Shown piece after piece: positions 50,441-62,908 of a stretch of 64,000 nucleotides of DNA. Source of the stretch: Liolophura sinensis (Eukaryota > Mollusca > Polyplacophora > Chitonida > Chitonidae); assembly GCF_032854445.1 (NCBI RefSeq), contig NW_027017956.1:372001-436000 (forward strand). Reading direction: 5' to 3'. A program made the position numbers and the translations under genes. Every line of letters begins with the position of its first letter. Positions within the stretch are counted from its first letter, which is position 1. The notes under the pieces are model-generated. The model did no database searches, was not told the DNA's origin, and saw nothing but the letters and a program-made list of their open reading frames with translations.

Positions 50441-53203
50441 ACAAGATGAAGATTGTAATCGACATAATAGCATGTTTAGTTACAAAATGAACATTGTAAT
50501 CATTGTAATAGCATGTTAAGTTACAAAGTGAACAATGTAATCCTTATAATTGCATGTTCAGTTACAAGATGAACATTGTAATCATTATAAAAACATCATC
50601 AGCTGCAAGGTGAACATTGTAATCAGTATACAAGCATGCTCAGTTGCAAAATGGACATTGTAATCATTACAATAGCATATTCAGTTACAAGATGAACATT
50701 GTAATCATTATAATCATGTGCTCAGTTACAAGGTGAACATTGTAATCATTACAATAGCGTGCTCAGTTACAAGATGAACATTGTAATCATTATAAAAACA
50801 TGCCCAGTTACAAGATGAACATTGTAATAGTTAAAATAGCATGATCAGTTACGAAGTGAACATTGTAATCATTATAATAGCATGCTCAGTTGCAAGATAA
50901 ACATTGTAATCATTATAATATCATTTTCAGTTACAAGATGAAGATTGTAATTGACATAATAGCATGTTCAGTTACAAGATGAACATTGTAATCATTGTAA
51001 TAGCATGTTCAGTTACAAAGTAAACATTGTAATCATTATAATAGCGTCAACGGTTACAAAATCACCATTGTAATCAATATAATAGCATGCTCAGTTACAA
51101 AATGAATATTGCAATTATTATATTAGCATATGTAGTTACAAGATGAACATTGTAATCATTATAAAAACATCATCAGTTACAAGGTGAACATTGTAATCAG
51201 TATAAAAGCATGCTCAGTTGCAAAATGGATATTGTAATCATTACATTAGCATATTCACTTACAAGATGAACATTGTAATCATTATAATAATGTGCTCAGT
51301 TACAAGGTGAACAATGTAATCATTGTAATAGCATGTTCAGTTACAAAGTGAACATTGTAATCCTTATAATTGCATGTTCAGTTACAAAGTGAACATTGTA
51401 ATCATTATAAAAACATCATCAGTTGCAAGGTGAACATTGTAATCAGTATACAAGCATGCTCAGTTGCAAAATGGACATTGTAATCATTACAATAGCATAT
51501 TCAGTTACAAGATGAACATTGTAATCATTATAATAATGCGCTCAGTTACAAGGTGAACCATGTAATCATTGTAATAGCATGTTCAGTTACAAAGTGAACA
51601 TTGTAATCCTTATAATTGCATGTTCAGTTACAAGATGAACATTGTAATCATTATAAAAACATAAACAGTTACAAGGTGAACATTGTAATCAGTATACAAG
51701 CATGCTCAGTTGCAAAATGGACATTGTAATCATTACATTAGCATATTCACTTACAAGATGAGTATTGTAATTATTATAATAACATCATCAGTTACAATGT
51801 AAACATTGTATTCATTATATTAGCTCGTTCACTTACAACATAAACATTGTAATCATTATAAAAGCATGTTCAGCTACAAGGTGAACATAGTAATCATTTT
51901 AAAAACATGCTCAGTTGCAAGATGAAGATTGTAATCGACATAATAGCATGTTCAGTTATAAGATGAACATTGTAATTATTATAAAAACATCATCAGTTGC
52001 AAGGTGAACATTGTAATCAGTATACAAGCATGCTCAGTTGCAAGATAAACATTGTAATCATTACATTAGCATATTCACTTACAAGATGAATATTGTAATC
52101 ATTATAATAACATCATCAGTTACAAAGTAAACATTGTATTCATTATATTAGCACGTTCAATTACAAGATGAACATTGTAATCATTATAAAAGCATGTTCA
52201 GTTACAAGGTGAACATTGTAATCTTTATAAAATCATGCTCAGTTACAAGATGAACATTCTAATCATTATAATAGCATGTTCAGTTACAAGGTGGACATTG
52301 TAAGTATAAAAGCATGCTCAGTTGCAAAATGGACATTGTAATCATTACATAAGCATATTTAGTTACAAGATGAATATTGTAATCATTATAATAACATCAT
52401 CAGTTACAAAATGAACATTGTATTCAATATATTAGCACGTTCAATTACAAGATGAACATTGTAATCATTATAATATCATGCTCAGTTGCAAGATAAAGAT
52501 TGTAATCGACATAATAGCATGTTCAGTTACAAGATGAACATTGTAATCATTGTAATAGCATGTTCAGTTACAAAGTGAACATTGTAATCCTTATAATTGC
52601 ATGTTCAGTTACAAGATGAACGTTGTTATCATTATAAAAACATCATCAGTTCCTAGGTGAACATTGTAATCAGTATACAAGCATGCTCAGTTGCAAAATG
52701 GACATTGTAATCATTGCAATAGCATATTCAGTTACAAGATGAACATTGCAATCATTATAATAATGTGCTCAGTTACAAGGAGAACATTGAAATCATTACA
52801 ATAGCGTGCTCAGTTACAAGGTGAACATTGTAATCATTATAAAAACATGCCCAGTTACAAGATGAACATTGTAATAGTTAAAATAGCATGCTCAAATACA
52901 AGATGAGCAATGTAATCATTATAATAGCATGCTCAATTACAAGATGAAAATTGTAATTCGTATAATAGCATGCTCAGTTACAACATGAACATTGTAATCA
53001 TTATAATAGCATGTTCAGTTACAAGATCAACATTGTAATCAGTATAATAGCATGCTCAGTTACAAAATTAATATTTTAATTATTACACTAGTATGCCCAG
53101 TTACAAGATGAACATTGTAATCAGTATAATAGCATGCTCAGTTACAAGATGAGCAATGTAATCATTATAATAGCATGTTCAGTTACCAGATGAACATTGT
53201 AAG
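50441..53203 (+). repeat. 41-bp satellite array 9 (2,763 bp, about 67 monomers)
   Basis: The GCGTCAACGG monomer is at 51044 (604 bp from the spacer), with 2,160 bp to spacer J. It is one monomer (41 bp) shorter than array 5. The loss is near 51120-51170, where two successive CATATGTAG monomers are fused into one. Array 12 shows the same loss. Confidence 0.95.
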
Positions 53204-54097
53204 AATTATTTTTAGAATAAATCGCTTCCAAACTCTGGTATATTCACCTTAGTTTAACTAAACGCCATCATATCGTATTTATGTTAATTACATGTAATAT
53301 TGTAATAGGCATGTTCTTAAGTCAAATGGCCCTTTGTTAGACTGTTTAGCCTTTCAAAACGGAAACTACAGGTATGCATATTTAAGAGAACTTAAGTTTG
53401 TCCTTTTTTAAAACCATTTTCTTCATTCCTCAATGAAAAATACATGCATTGTTTCGCACCCCTATTTGCAGCGTACTGGCAATGGGCCAAATGTGTAGAA
53501 TACGATATCTGTGAAATTAATCTGACTGCAATAAGATCAGAAAATTCGACCCCAATTCTCTGATGGTTTTCTCTGCGGTTCTTCTATATCGGGACTAGTC
53601 TTGCTGACAATGGTAACTGATGCTCGTCGGCAGGTACACGTACGTTAATGAGATCAATAACTTTGTCTCTTTCTTTCAGGACAAATATGTAACTTATTAA
53701 ACTAACGGTTTTGACAGATAAATGTAACAGCTCTGTGATCTCATCATGTTAGAAATGAAATAACAAATGCGATATAGACGTACTTGAGCTCCTAATATGT
53801 TTTTTCCAGAGTGCTTACGGTGGACTTCGTTTGGATTCTGTGAGGGTTTTGATAGGTCTGTTATATGTTAATTGTGGATTACTGAAAACTCGCTCCACTA
53901 ATATTATATGTACAGACATGTTTGCTTAAAGCCTTCCTTTCACTAGGAAATAAAATAGCCTGAGTAGGAGCCTTGTCAGGTGGGGTTATGTATGGGAGGA
54001 CTAAGGTTTGCCTGAAGTGAAAGACATAGGTACAGTAAATGGCGCAGAGACATACATGTCTTTACAGATAAATGTTATCTGATCGTCAGTTGCACAG
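53204..54097 (+). repeat. Spacer J, left arm (894 bp)
   Basis: This arm belongs to the B/C group and is very close to C. A private change is CAATTCTCTGATGG. No gene is seen. Confidence 0.9.
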
Positions 54098-54459
54098 ACC
54101 GGCCCGGATAGCACAGTTGGTAGAGCGTCCGCTTCGGGACCGGTAGATCCAGGATCAATCCTTGGTCGAGTCACACCTAAGACTTTAAAAGAGGAAGTTG
54201 TAACTTCCTCGTTTGGCGTTCAGCATGAAGGGTATAGTGCAACAACTGGTTGACCCGTTTCAGCATAATGGCTCGGGCGGGGCGGCTTACTTGCCTTCGG
54301 TAAGTCGTCTCAGTGATGCAGCACTAAATAAAAGAGCGGTGAAAATCCGTCCTGCAACAAGGAGGCACATTACACGTGCATGCACCCTAATGATTCCTTC
54401 GTCGTCATATGACTGAAAAATTGTTTAGATACGACGTTAAACCCCAAGCACTCACTCAC
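54098..54459 (+). mobile_element. tRNA-derived SINE, copy J (362 bp, CACT x3)
   Basis: This is a 't'-subtype copy; a private change is GCAACAACTGG. The second half of the target-site duplication is at 54460-54471. Confidence 0.88.
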
Positions 54460-54477
54460 TCAGTTGCACAGCGACAT

Positions 54478-57075
54478 ACAAGATGAAGATTGTAATCGAC
54501 ATAATAGCATGTTCAGTTACAAAATGAGCATTGTAATCATTGTAATAGCATGTTAAGTTACAAAGTGAACATTGTAATCCTTATAATTGCATGTTCAGTT
54601 ACAAGATGAACATTGTAATCATTATAAAAACATCATCAGTTGCAAGGTGAACATTGTAATCAGTATACAAGCATGCTCAGTTGCAAAATGGACATTGTAA
54701 TCATTACAATAGCATATTCAGTTACAAGATGAACATTGTAATCATTATAATCATGTGCTCAGTTACAAGGTGAACATTGTAATCATTACAATAGCGTGCT
54801 CAGTTACAAGATGAACATTGTAATCATTATAAAAACATGCCCAGTTACAAGATGAACAATGTAATAGTTAAAATAGCATGATCAGTTACGAAGTGAACAT
54901 TGTAATCATTATAATAGCATGCTCAGTTGCAAGATAAACATTGTAATCATTAAAATATCATTTTCAGTTACAAGATGAAGACTGTAATCGACATAATAGC
55001 ATGTTCAGTTACAAGATGAACATTGTAATCATTGTAATAGCATGTTCAGTTACAAAGTAAACATTGTAATCATTATAATAGCGTCAACGGTTACAAAACC
55101 ACCATTGTAATCAATATAATAGCATGCTCAGTTACAAAATGAATATTGCAATCATTATATTAGCATATTTCATTACAAGATGAACATTGTAATCATTATT
55201 ATAGCATATGTAGTTACAAGATGAACATTGTAATCATTATAAAAACATCATCAGTTACAAGGTGAACATTGTAATCAGTATAAAAGCATGCTCAGTTGCA
55301 AAATGGATATTGTAATCATTACATTAGCATATTCACTTACAAGATGAACATTGTAATCATTATAATAATGTGCTCAGTTACAAGGTGAACAATGTAATCA
55401 TTGTAAAAGCATGTTCAGTTACAAAGTGAACATTGTATTCCTTATAATTGCATGTTCACTTTCAAAGTGAACATTGTAATCATTATAAAAACATCATCAG
55501 TTGCAAAGTGAAAATTGTAATCAGTATAAAAGCATGCTCAGTTGCAAAATGGACATTGTAATCATTACAATAGCATATTCACTTACAAGATGAACATTGT
55601 AATCATTATAATAATGTGCTCAGTTACAAAGTGAACAATGTAATCATTGTAATAGCATCTTCAGTTACAAAGTGAACATTGTAATCATTATAATTGCATG
55701 TTCAGTTACAAGATGAACATTGTAATCATTATAAAAAGTAAACAGTTTCAAGGTGAACATTGTAATCAGTATACAAGCATGCTCAGTTGCAAAATGGACA
55801 TTGTAATCATTACATTAGCATATTCACTTACAAGATGAATATTGTAATCATTATAATAACATCATCAGTTACAACATAAGCATTGTATTCATTATATTAG
55901 CTCGTTGACTTACAAGATAAACATTGTAATCATTATAAAAGCATGTTCAGTTACAAGGTGAACATAGTAATCATTTTAAAAACATGCTCAGTTGCAAGAT
56001 GAAGATTGTAATCGACATAATAGGATGTTCAGTTACAAGATGAACATTGTAATCTTTATAAAAACATCATCAGTTGCAAAGTGAACATTGTAATCAGTAT
56101 ACAAGCATGCTCAGTTGCAAGATAAACATTGTAATCATTACATTAGCATATTCACTTACAAGATGAATATTGTAATCATTATAATAACATCATCAGTTAC
56201 AAAGTAAACATTGTATTTATTATATTAGCACGTTCAATTACAAGATGAACATTGTAATCATTATAAAAGCATGTTCAGTTACAAGGTGAACATTGTAATC
56301 TTTATAATAGCATGTTCAGTTACAAGGTGGACATTGTAAGTATAAAAGCATGCTCAGTTGCAAAATGGACATTGTAATCATTACATAAGCATATTCAGTT
56401 ACAAGATGAATATTGTAATCATTATAATAACATCATCAGTTACAAAATGAACAATGTATTCATTATATTAGCACGTTCAATTACAAGATGAACATTGTAA
56501 TCATTATAATATCATGCTCAGTTGCAAGATGAAGATTGTAATCGACATAATAGCATGTTCAGTTACAAGATGAACATTGTAATCATTGTAATAGCATGTT
56601 CAGTTACAAAGTGAACATTGTAATCCTTATAATTGCATGTTCAGTTACAAGATGAACATTGTAATCATTATAAAAACATCATCAGTTCCAAGGTGAACAT
56701 TGTAATCAGTATACAAGCATGCTCAGTTGCAAAATGGACATTGTAATCATTGCAATAGCATATTCAGTTACAAGATGAGCAATGTAATCATTATAATAGC
56801 ATGCTCAATTACAAGATGAAGATTGTAATTCGTATAATAGCATGCTCAGTTACAACATGAACATTGTAATCATTATAATAGCATGTTTAGTTACAAGATG
56901 AACATTGTAATCAGTATAATAGCATGCTCAGTTACAAAATTAATATTTTATATATTACACTAGTATGCCCAGTTACAAGATGAACATTGTAATCAGTATA
57001 ATAGCGTGCTCAGTTACAAGATGAGCAATGTAATTATTATAATAGCATGTTCAGTTACCAAATGAACATTGTAAG
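54478..57075 (+). repeat. 41-bp satellite array 10 (2,598 bp, about 63 monomers)
   Basis: The GCGTCAACGG monomer is at 55081, 604 bp from the spacer and 1,995 bp from spacer K. Both distances match array 3. A private change is ACAAAACCACCATTG. Confidence 0.95.
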
Positions 57076-57969
57076 AATTATTTTTAGAATAAATCGCTTC
57101 CAAACTCTGGTATATTCACCTTAGTTTAACTAAACGCCATCATATCGTATTTATGTTAATTACATGTAATATTTTAATAGGCATGTTCTTAAATCAAATA
57201 GCCCTTTGTTAGACTGTTTAGCCTTTCAAAACGGAAACTACAGGTATGCATATTTAAGAGAACTTTTGTTTGTCCTTTTTTAAAACCATTTTCTTCATTC
57301 CTCAATGAAAAATACATGCATTGTTTCGCACCCCTATTTTCAGCGTTCTGGCAATGGGCCAAATGTGTAGAATACGATATCTGTGAAATTAATCTGACTG
57401 CAATAAAATCAGAAAATTCGACCCCATTTCTTTTATGGTTTTCTCTACGGTTCTTCTATATCGGGACTAGTCTTGCTGACAATGGTAACTGATGCTCGTC
57501 GGCAGGTACACGTACGTTAATGAGATCAATAACTTTGTCTCTTTCTTTCAGGACAAATATGTAACTTATTAAACTAACGGTTTTGACAGATAAATGTAAC
57601 AGCTCTGTGATCTCATCATGTTAGAAATGAAATAAAAAATGCGATATAGACGTACTTGAGCTCCTAATATGTTTTTTCCAGAGTGCTTACGGTGGACTTC
57701 GTTTGGATTCTGTGAGGGTTTTGATAGGTCTGTTATATGTTAATTGTGTATTACTGAAAACTCGCTCCACTAACATTATATATACAAACATGTATGCTTA
57801 AAGCCTTCCTTTCACTAGGAAATAAAATAGCCTGAGTAGGAGCCTTGTCAGGTGGGGTTATGTATGGGAGGACTAAGGTTTGCCTGAAGTGAAAGACATA
57901 GGTACAGTAAATGGCGCAGAGACATACATGTCTTTACAGATAAATGTTATCTGATCGTCAGTTGCACAG
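57076..57969 (+). repeat. Spacer K, left arm (894 bp)
   Basis: This arm is the sister of H, without H's single-base insertion. A private change is GAACTTTTGTTTG. Confidence 0.9.
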
Positions 57970-58335
57970 ACCGGCCCGGATAGCACAGTTGATAGAGCGT
58001 CCGCTTCGGGACCGGTAGATCCAGGATCAATCCTTGGTCGAGTCACACCTAAGACTTTAAAAGAGGAAGTTGTGACTTCCTCGTTTGGCGTTCAGCATGA
58101 AGGGGGATAGTGCAACGACTGGTTGACCCGTTTCAGTATAATGGCTCGGGCGGGGCGGCTTACTTGCCTTCGGTAAGTCGTCTCAGTGATGCAGCACTAA
58201 ATAAAAGAGCGGTGAAAATCCGTCCTGCAACAAGGAGGCACATCAAACGTGCATGCACCCTAATGATTCCTTCGTCGTCATATGACTGAAAAATTGCTGA
58301 GTACGACGTTAAACCCCAAGCACTCACTCACTCAC
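57970..58335 (+). mobile_element. tRNA-derived SINE, copy K (366 bp, CACT x4)
   Basis: This copy is the sister of H (CATCAAACG, GCTGAGTACG) but has the 'g'-type TGTGACTTCC where H has TGTGACATCC. The A box reads TAGCACAGTTGA, a change at its last conserved base. The second half of the target-site duplication is at 58336-58347. Confidence 0.88.
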
Positions 58336-58347
58336 TCAGTTGCACAG

Positions 58348-59059
58348 CGACATACATGTCTATACAGAAAAATGCTATCTGATCGCAGTCAGTGTAAAAT
58401 TCCTGACGGTGTTTACTGTGCAGCAGAGATTCAATATGGTGGTTACTGTGTAGCAGAGTTTCAGGATGGTATTTACTGTGCAGCAGAGATTCAGGATGGT
58501 GTTTACGGTGCAACAGAGATTCAGTATGGTGTTAATTGATTTAATCAACGATTCAGGAAAACACAGTGATCCAGGTTTAGAAGCTTCAGGTTATATTAAT
58601 ATCTTGAAGTAATGATACTGCGTTGCTTGAAACCATTTAAACATCCGAATTCCACTGACTCTGTCAACACGCTGGATGAAAGAATATATTGGAGTGAAAT
58701 CAGATAGAGAAACACATGATTTTCTATCGGCCTCACAACGTTTTACATTTTACTTACTTATTTAATTTTTGTTTGAGGAGGGCCTCAGTTACCGAGGGGG
58801 TCAGCACGCCATCGCCCTCTGTAATCCCACATGGAACACTGGGGTTAGAGCTGATTTCCTAGCTGGCACCATCTTTTAAGTGCCAATATTGAGAAATGCC
58901 ATCTATTTCTTCTCAACGATCAACGGTACAAAGATGCAGTTTGGACCAAATACACGCTAAAAAGCTCATCTTATCCCCACACATTATCCACACTAAATCT
59001 TTCATTTTTCCCCTCAGCTGAAATAGACTAAATCCAGTTAAAGAGACTCGTGTCTTATG
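58348..59059 (+). repeat. Spacer K, right arm (712 bp)
   Basis: This arm looks identical to that of H on reading. Satellite monomers resume after GTGTCTTATG. Confidence 0.88.
58405..58539 (+). repeat. 30-bp minisatellite in spacer K
   Basis: It is the same as in spacer H, including the changed first/second unit border. Confidence 0.85.
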
Positions 59060-61626
59060 ATAGCATGCTCAATTACAAGATAAATGGTGTAAACATTATA
59101 TTATCACGCTCACTTACAAGGTAAACATTGTAATCATTATAATAGAAAGCTCAGTTACAAAATGAAAATTGTAATCATAATAGCATGTTCAGTTACAAGA
59201 TGAATATTGTAATCATTATAATAACATCATCAGTTACAAAATGAACATTGTATTCATTATATTAGCACGTTCAATTACAACATGAACATTGTAATCATTA
59301 TAATAGCATGCTCAGTTACAAGATGAACATTGTAAACAGTATAATTGCGTGCCCATTTACAAAATAAACATTGTCATCATTATAATAGCATGCTAAGTTA
59401 CAAGATGAACATTGTAATCATTATAAAAACATCATCAGTTACAAGGTGAACATTGTAATCTTTGTAATAGCATGTTCAGTTACAAAGTGAACATTGTAAT
59501 CCTTAAAATTGCATGTTCAGTTACAAAGTGAACATTGTAATCATTATAAAAACATCATCAGTTGCAAGGTGAACATTGTAATCAGTATATAAGTATGCTC
59601 AGTTGCAAAATGGACATTGTAATCATTACAATAGCATATTCAGTTACAAGATGAACATTGTAATCATTATAATAATGCGCTCAGTTACAAGGTGAACCAT
59701 ATAATCATTGTAATAGCATGTTCAGTTACAAAGTGAACATTGTAATCCTTAAAATTGCATGTTCAGTTACAAAGTGAACATTGTAATCATTATAAAAACA
59801 TCATCAGTTGCAAGGTGAACATTGTAATCAGTATATAAGTATGCTCAGTTGCAAAATGGACATTGTAATCATTACAATAGCATATTCATTTACAAGATGA
59901 ACATTGTAATCATTATAATAATGCGCTCAGTTACAAGGTGAACCATGTAATCATTGTAATAGCATGTTCAGTTACAAAGTGAACATTGTAATCCTTATAA
60001 TTGCATGTTCAGTTACAAGATGAACATTGTAATCATTATAAAAACATAAACAGTTACAAGGTGAACATTGTAATCAGTATACAAGCATGCTCAGTTGCAA
60101 AATGGACATTGTAATCATTGCAATAGCATATTCAGTTACAAGATGAACATTGCAATCATTATAATAATGTGCTCAGTTACAAGGAGAACATTGAAATCAT
60201 TACAATAGCGTGCTCAGTTACAAGGTGAACATTGTAATCATTAAAAACATGCCCAGTTACAAGATGAACATTGTAATAGTTAAAATAGCATGCTCAAATA
60301 CAAGATGAGCAATGTAATCATTATAATTGCATGTTCAGTTACAAGATGAACATTGTAATCATTATAAAAAGTAAACAGTTTCAAGGTGAACATTGTAATC
60401 AGTATACAAGCATGCTCAGTTGCAAAATGGACATTGTAATCATTACATTAGCATATTCACTTACAAGATGAATATTGTAATCATTATAATAACATCATCA
60501 GTTACAACATAAGCATTGTATTCATTATATTAGCTCGTTGACTTACAAGATAAACATTGTAATCATTATAAAAGCATGTTCAGTTACAAGGTGAACATAG
60601 TAATCATTTTAAAAACATGCTCAGTTGCAAGATGAAGATTGTAATCGACATAATAGCATGTTCAGTTACAAGATGAACATTGTGATCATTATAAAAACAT
60701 CATCAGTTGCAAGGTGAACATTGTAATCAGTATACAAGCATGCTCAGTTGCAAGATAAACATTGTAATCATTACATTAGCATATTCACTTACAAGGTGAA
60801 TATTGTAATCATTATAATAACATCATCAGTTACAAAGTAAACATTGTATTCATTATATTAGCACGTTCAATTACAAGATGAACATTGTAATCATTATAAA
60901 AGCATGTTCAGTTACAAGGTGAACATTGTAATCTTTATAATAGCATGTTCAGTTACAAGGTGGACATTGTAAGTATAAAAGCATGCTCAGTTGCAAAATG
61001 GATATTGTAATCATTACATAAGCATATTCAGTTACAAGATGAATATTGTAATCATTATAATAACATCATCAGTTACAAAATGAACATTGTATTCATTATA
61101 TTAGCACGTTCAATTACAAGATGAACGTTGTAATCATTATAATATCATGCTCAGTTGCAAGTTGAAGATTGTAATCGACATAATAGCATGTTCAGTTACA
61201 AGATGAACATTGTAAACATTGTAATAGCATGTTCAGTTACAAAGTGAACATTGTAATCCTTATAATTGCATGTTCAGTTACAAGATGAACATTGTAATCA
61301 TTATAAAAACATCATCAGTTCCAAGGTGAACATTGTAATCAGTATACAAGCATGCTCAGTTGCAAAATGGACATTGTAATCATTGCAATAGCATATTCAG
61401 TTACAAGATGAGCAATGTAATCATTATAATAGCATGCTCAATTACAAGATGAAGATTGTAATTCGTATAATAGCATGTTCAGTTACAACATGAACATTGT
61501 AATTATTACACTAGTATGCCCAGTTACAAGATGAACATTGTAATCAGTATAATAGCGTGCTCAGTTACAAGATGAGCAATGTAATCATTATAATAGCATG
61601 TTCAGTTACCAGATGAACATTGTAAG
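59060..61626 (+). repeat. 41-bp satellite array 11 (2,567 bp, about 63 monomers)
   Basis: This is the sister of array 8, with the same length, joints and duplicated hexamer (59501 and 59747). Small differences include AATTGCGTGCCC for AATAGCGTGCCC and CCATATAATC for CCATGTAATC. Confidence 0.95.
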
Positions 61627-62520
61627 AATTATTTTTAGAATAAATCGCTTCCAAACTCTGGTATATTCACCTTAGTTTAACTAAACGCCATCATATCGTA
61701 TTTATGTTAATTACATGTAATATTTTAATAGGCATGTTCTTAAATCAAATGGCCCTTTGTTAGACTGTTTAGCCTTTCAAAACGGAAACTACAGGTATGC
61801 ATATTTAAGAGAACTTATGTTTGTCCTTTTTTAAAACCATTTTCTTCATTCCTCAATGAAAAATACATGCATTGTTTCGCACCCCTATTTGCAGCGTTCT
61901 GGCAATGGGCCAAATGTGTAGAATACGATATCTGTGAAATTAATCTGACTGCAATAAAATCAGAAAATTCGACCCCAATTCTTTTATGGTTTTCTCTACG
62001 GTTCTTCTATATCGGGACTAGTCTTGCTGACAATGGTAACTGATGCTCGTCGGCAGGTACACGTACGTTAATGAGATCAATAACTTTGTCTCTTTCTTTT
62101 AGGACAAATATGTAACTTATTAAACTAACGGTTTTGACAGATAAATGTAACAGCTCTGTGATCTCATCATGTTAGAAATGAAATAAAAAATGCGATATAG
62201 ACGTACTTGAGCTCCTAATATGTTTTTTCCAGAGTGCTTACGGTGGACTTCGTTTGGATTCTGTGAGGGTTTTGATAGGTCTGTTATATGTTAATTGTGT
62301 ATTACTGAAAACTCGCTCCACTAACATTATATATACAAACATGTATGCTTAAAGCCTTCCTTTCACTAGGAAATAAAATAGCCTGAGTAGGAGCCTTGTC
62401 AGGTGGGGTTATGTATGGGAGGACTAAGGTTTGCCTGAAGTGAAAGACATAGGTACAGTAAATGGCGCAGAGACATACATGTCTTTACAGATAAATGTTA
62501 TCTGATCGTCAGTTGCACAG
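61627..62520 (+). repeat. Spacer L, left arm (894 bp)
   Basis: This arm is the sister of I, including TTTCTTTTAGGAC. No gene is seen. Confidence 0.9.
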
Positions 62521-62886
62521 ACCGGCCCGGATAGCACAGTTGGTAGAGCGTCCGCTTCGGGACCGGTAGATCCAGGATCAATCCTTGGTCGAGTCACACC
62601 TAAGACTTTAAAAGAGGAAGTTGTGACTTCCTCGTTTGGCGTTCAGCATGAAGGGGGATAGTGCAACGACTGGTTGACCCGTTTCAGTATAATGGCTCGG
62701 GCGGGGCGGCTTACTTGCCTTCGGTAAGTCGTCTCAGTGATGCAGCACTAAATAAAAGAGCGGTGAAAATCCGTCCTGCAACAAGGAGGCACATTAAACG
62801 TGCATGCACCCTAATGATTCCTTCGTCGTCATATGACTGAAAAATTGTTGAGTACGACGTTAAACCCCAAGCACTCACTCACTCAC
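62521..62886 (+). mobile_element. tRNA-derived SINE, copy L (366 bp, CACT x4)
   Basis: This is a 'g'-subtype copy matching copy I on reading. The second half of the target-site duplication is at 62887-62898. Confidence 0.88.
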
Positions 62887-62908
62887 TCAGTTGCACAGCG
62901 ACATACAT

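Larger units (their letters stand above)
44607..57075 (+). repeat. 12.47-kb segmental repeat, copy 1 (spacers H, I, J)
   Basis: This unit runs from the start of spacer H to the start of spacer K (12,469 bp). It has the order long spacer, array 8, short 'g' spacer, array 9, short 't' spacer, array 10. The following DNA repeats this order with matching lengths (H-I 4,552 against K-L 4,551; arrays 8 and 11 both 2,567 bp). Confidence 0.9.
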
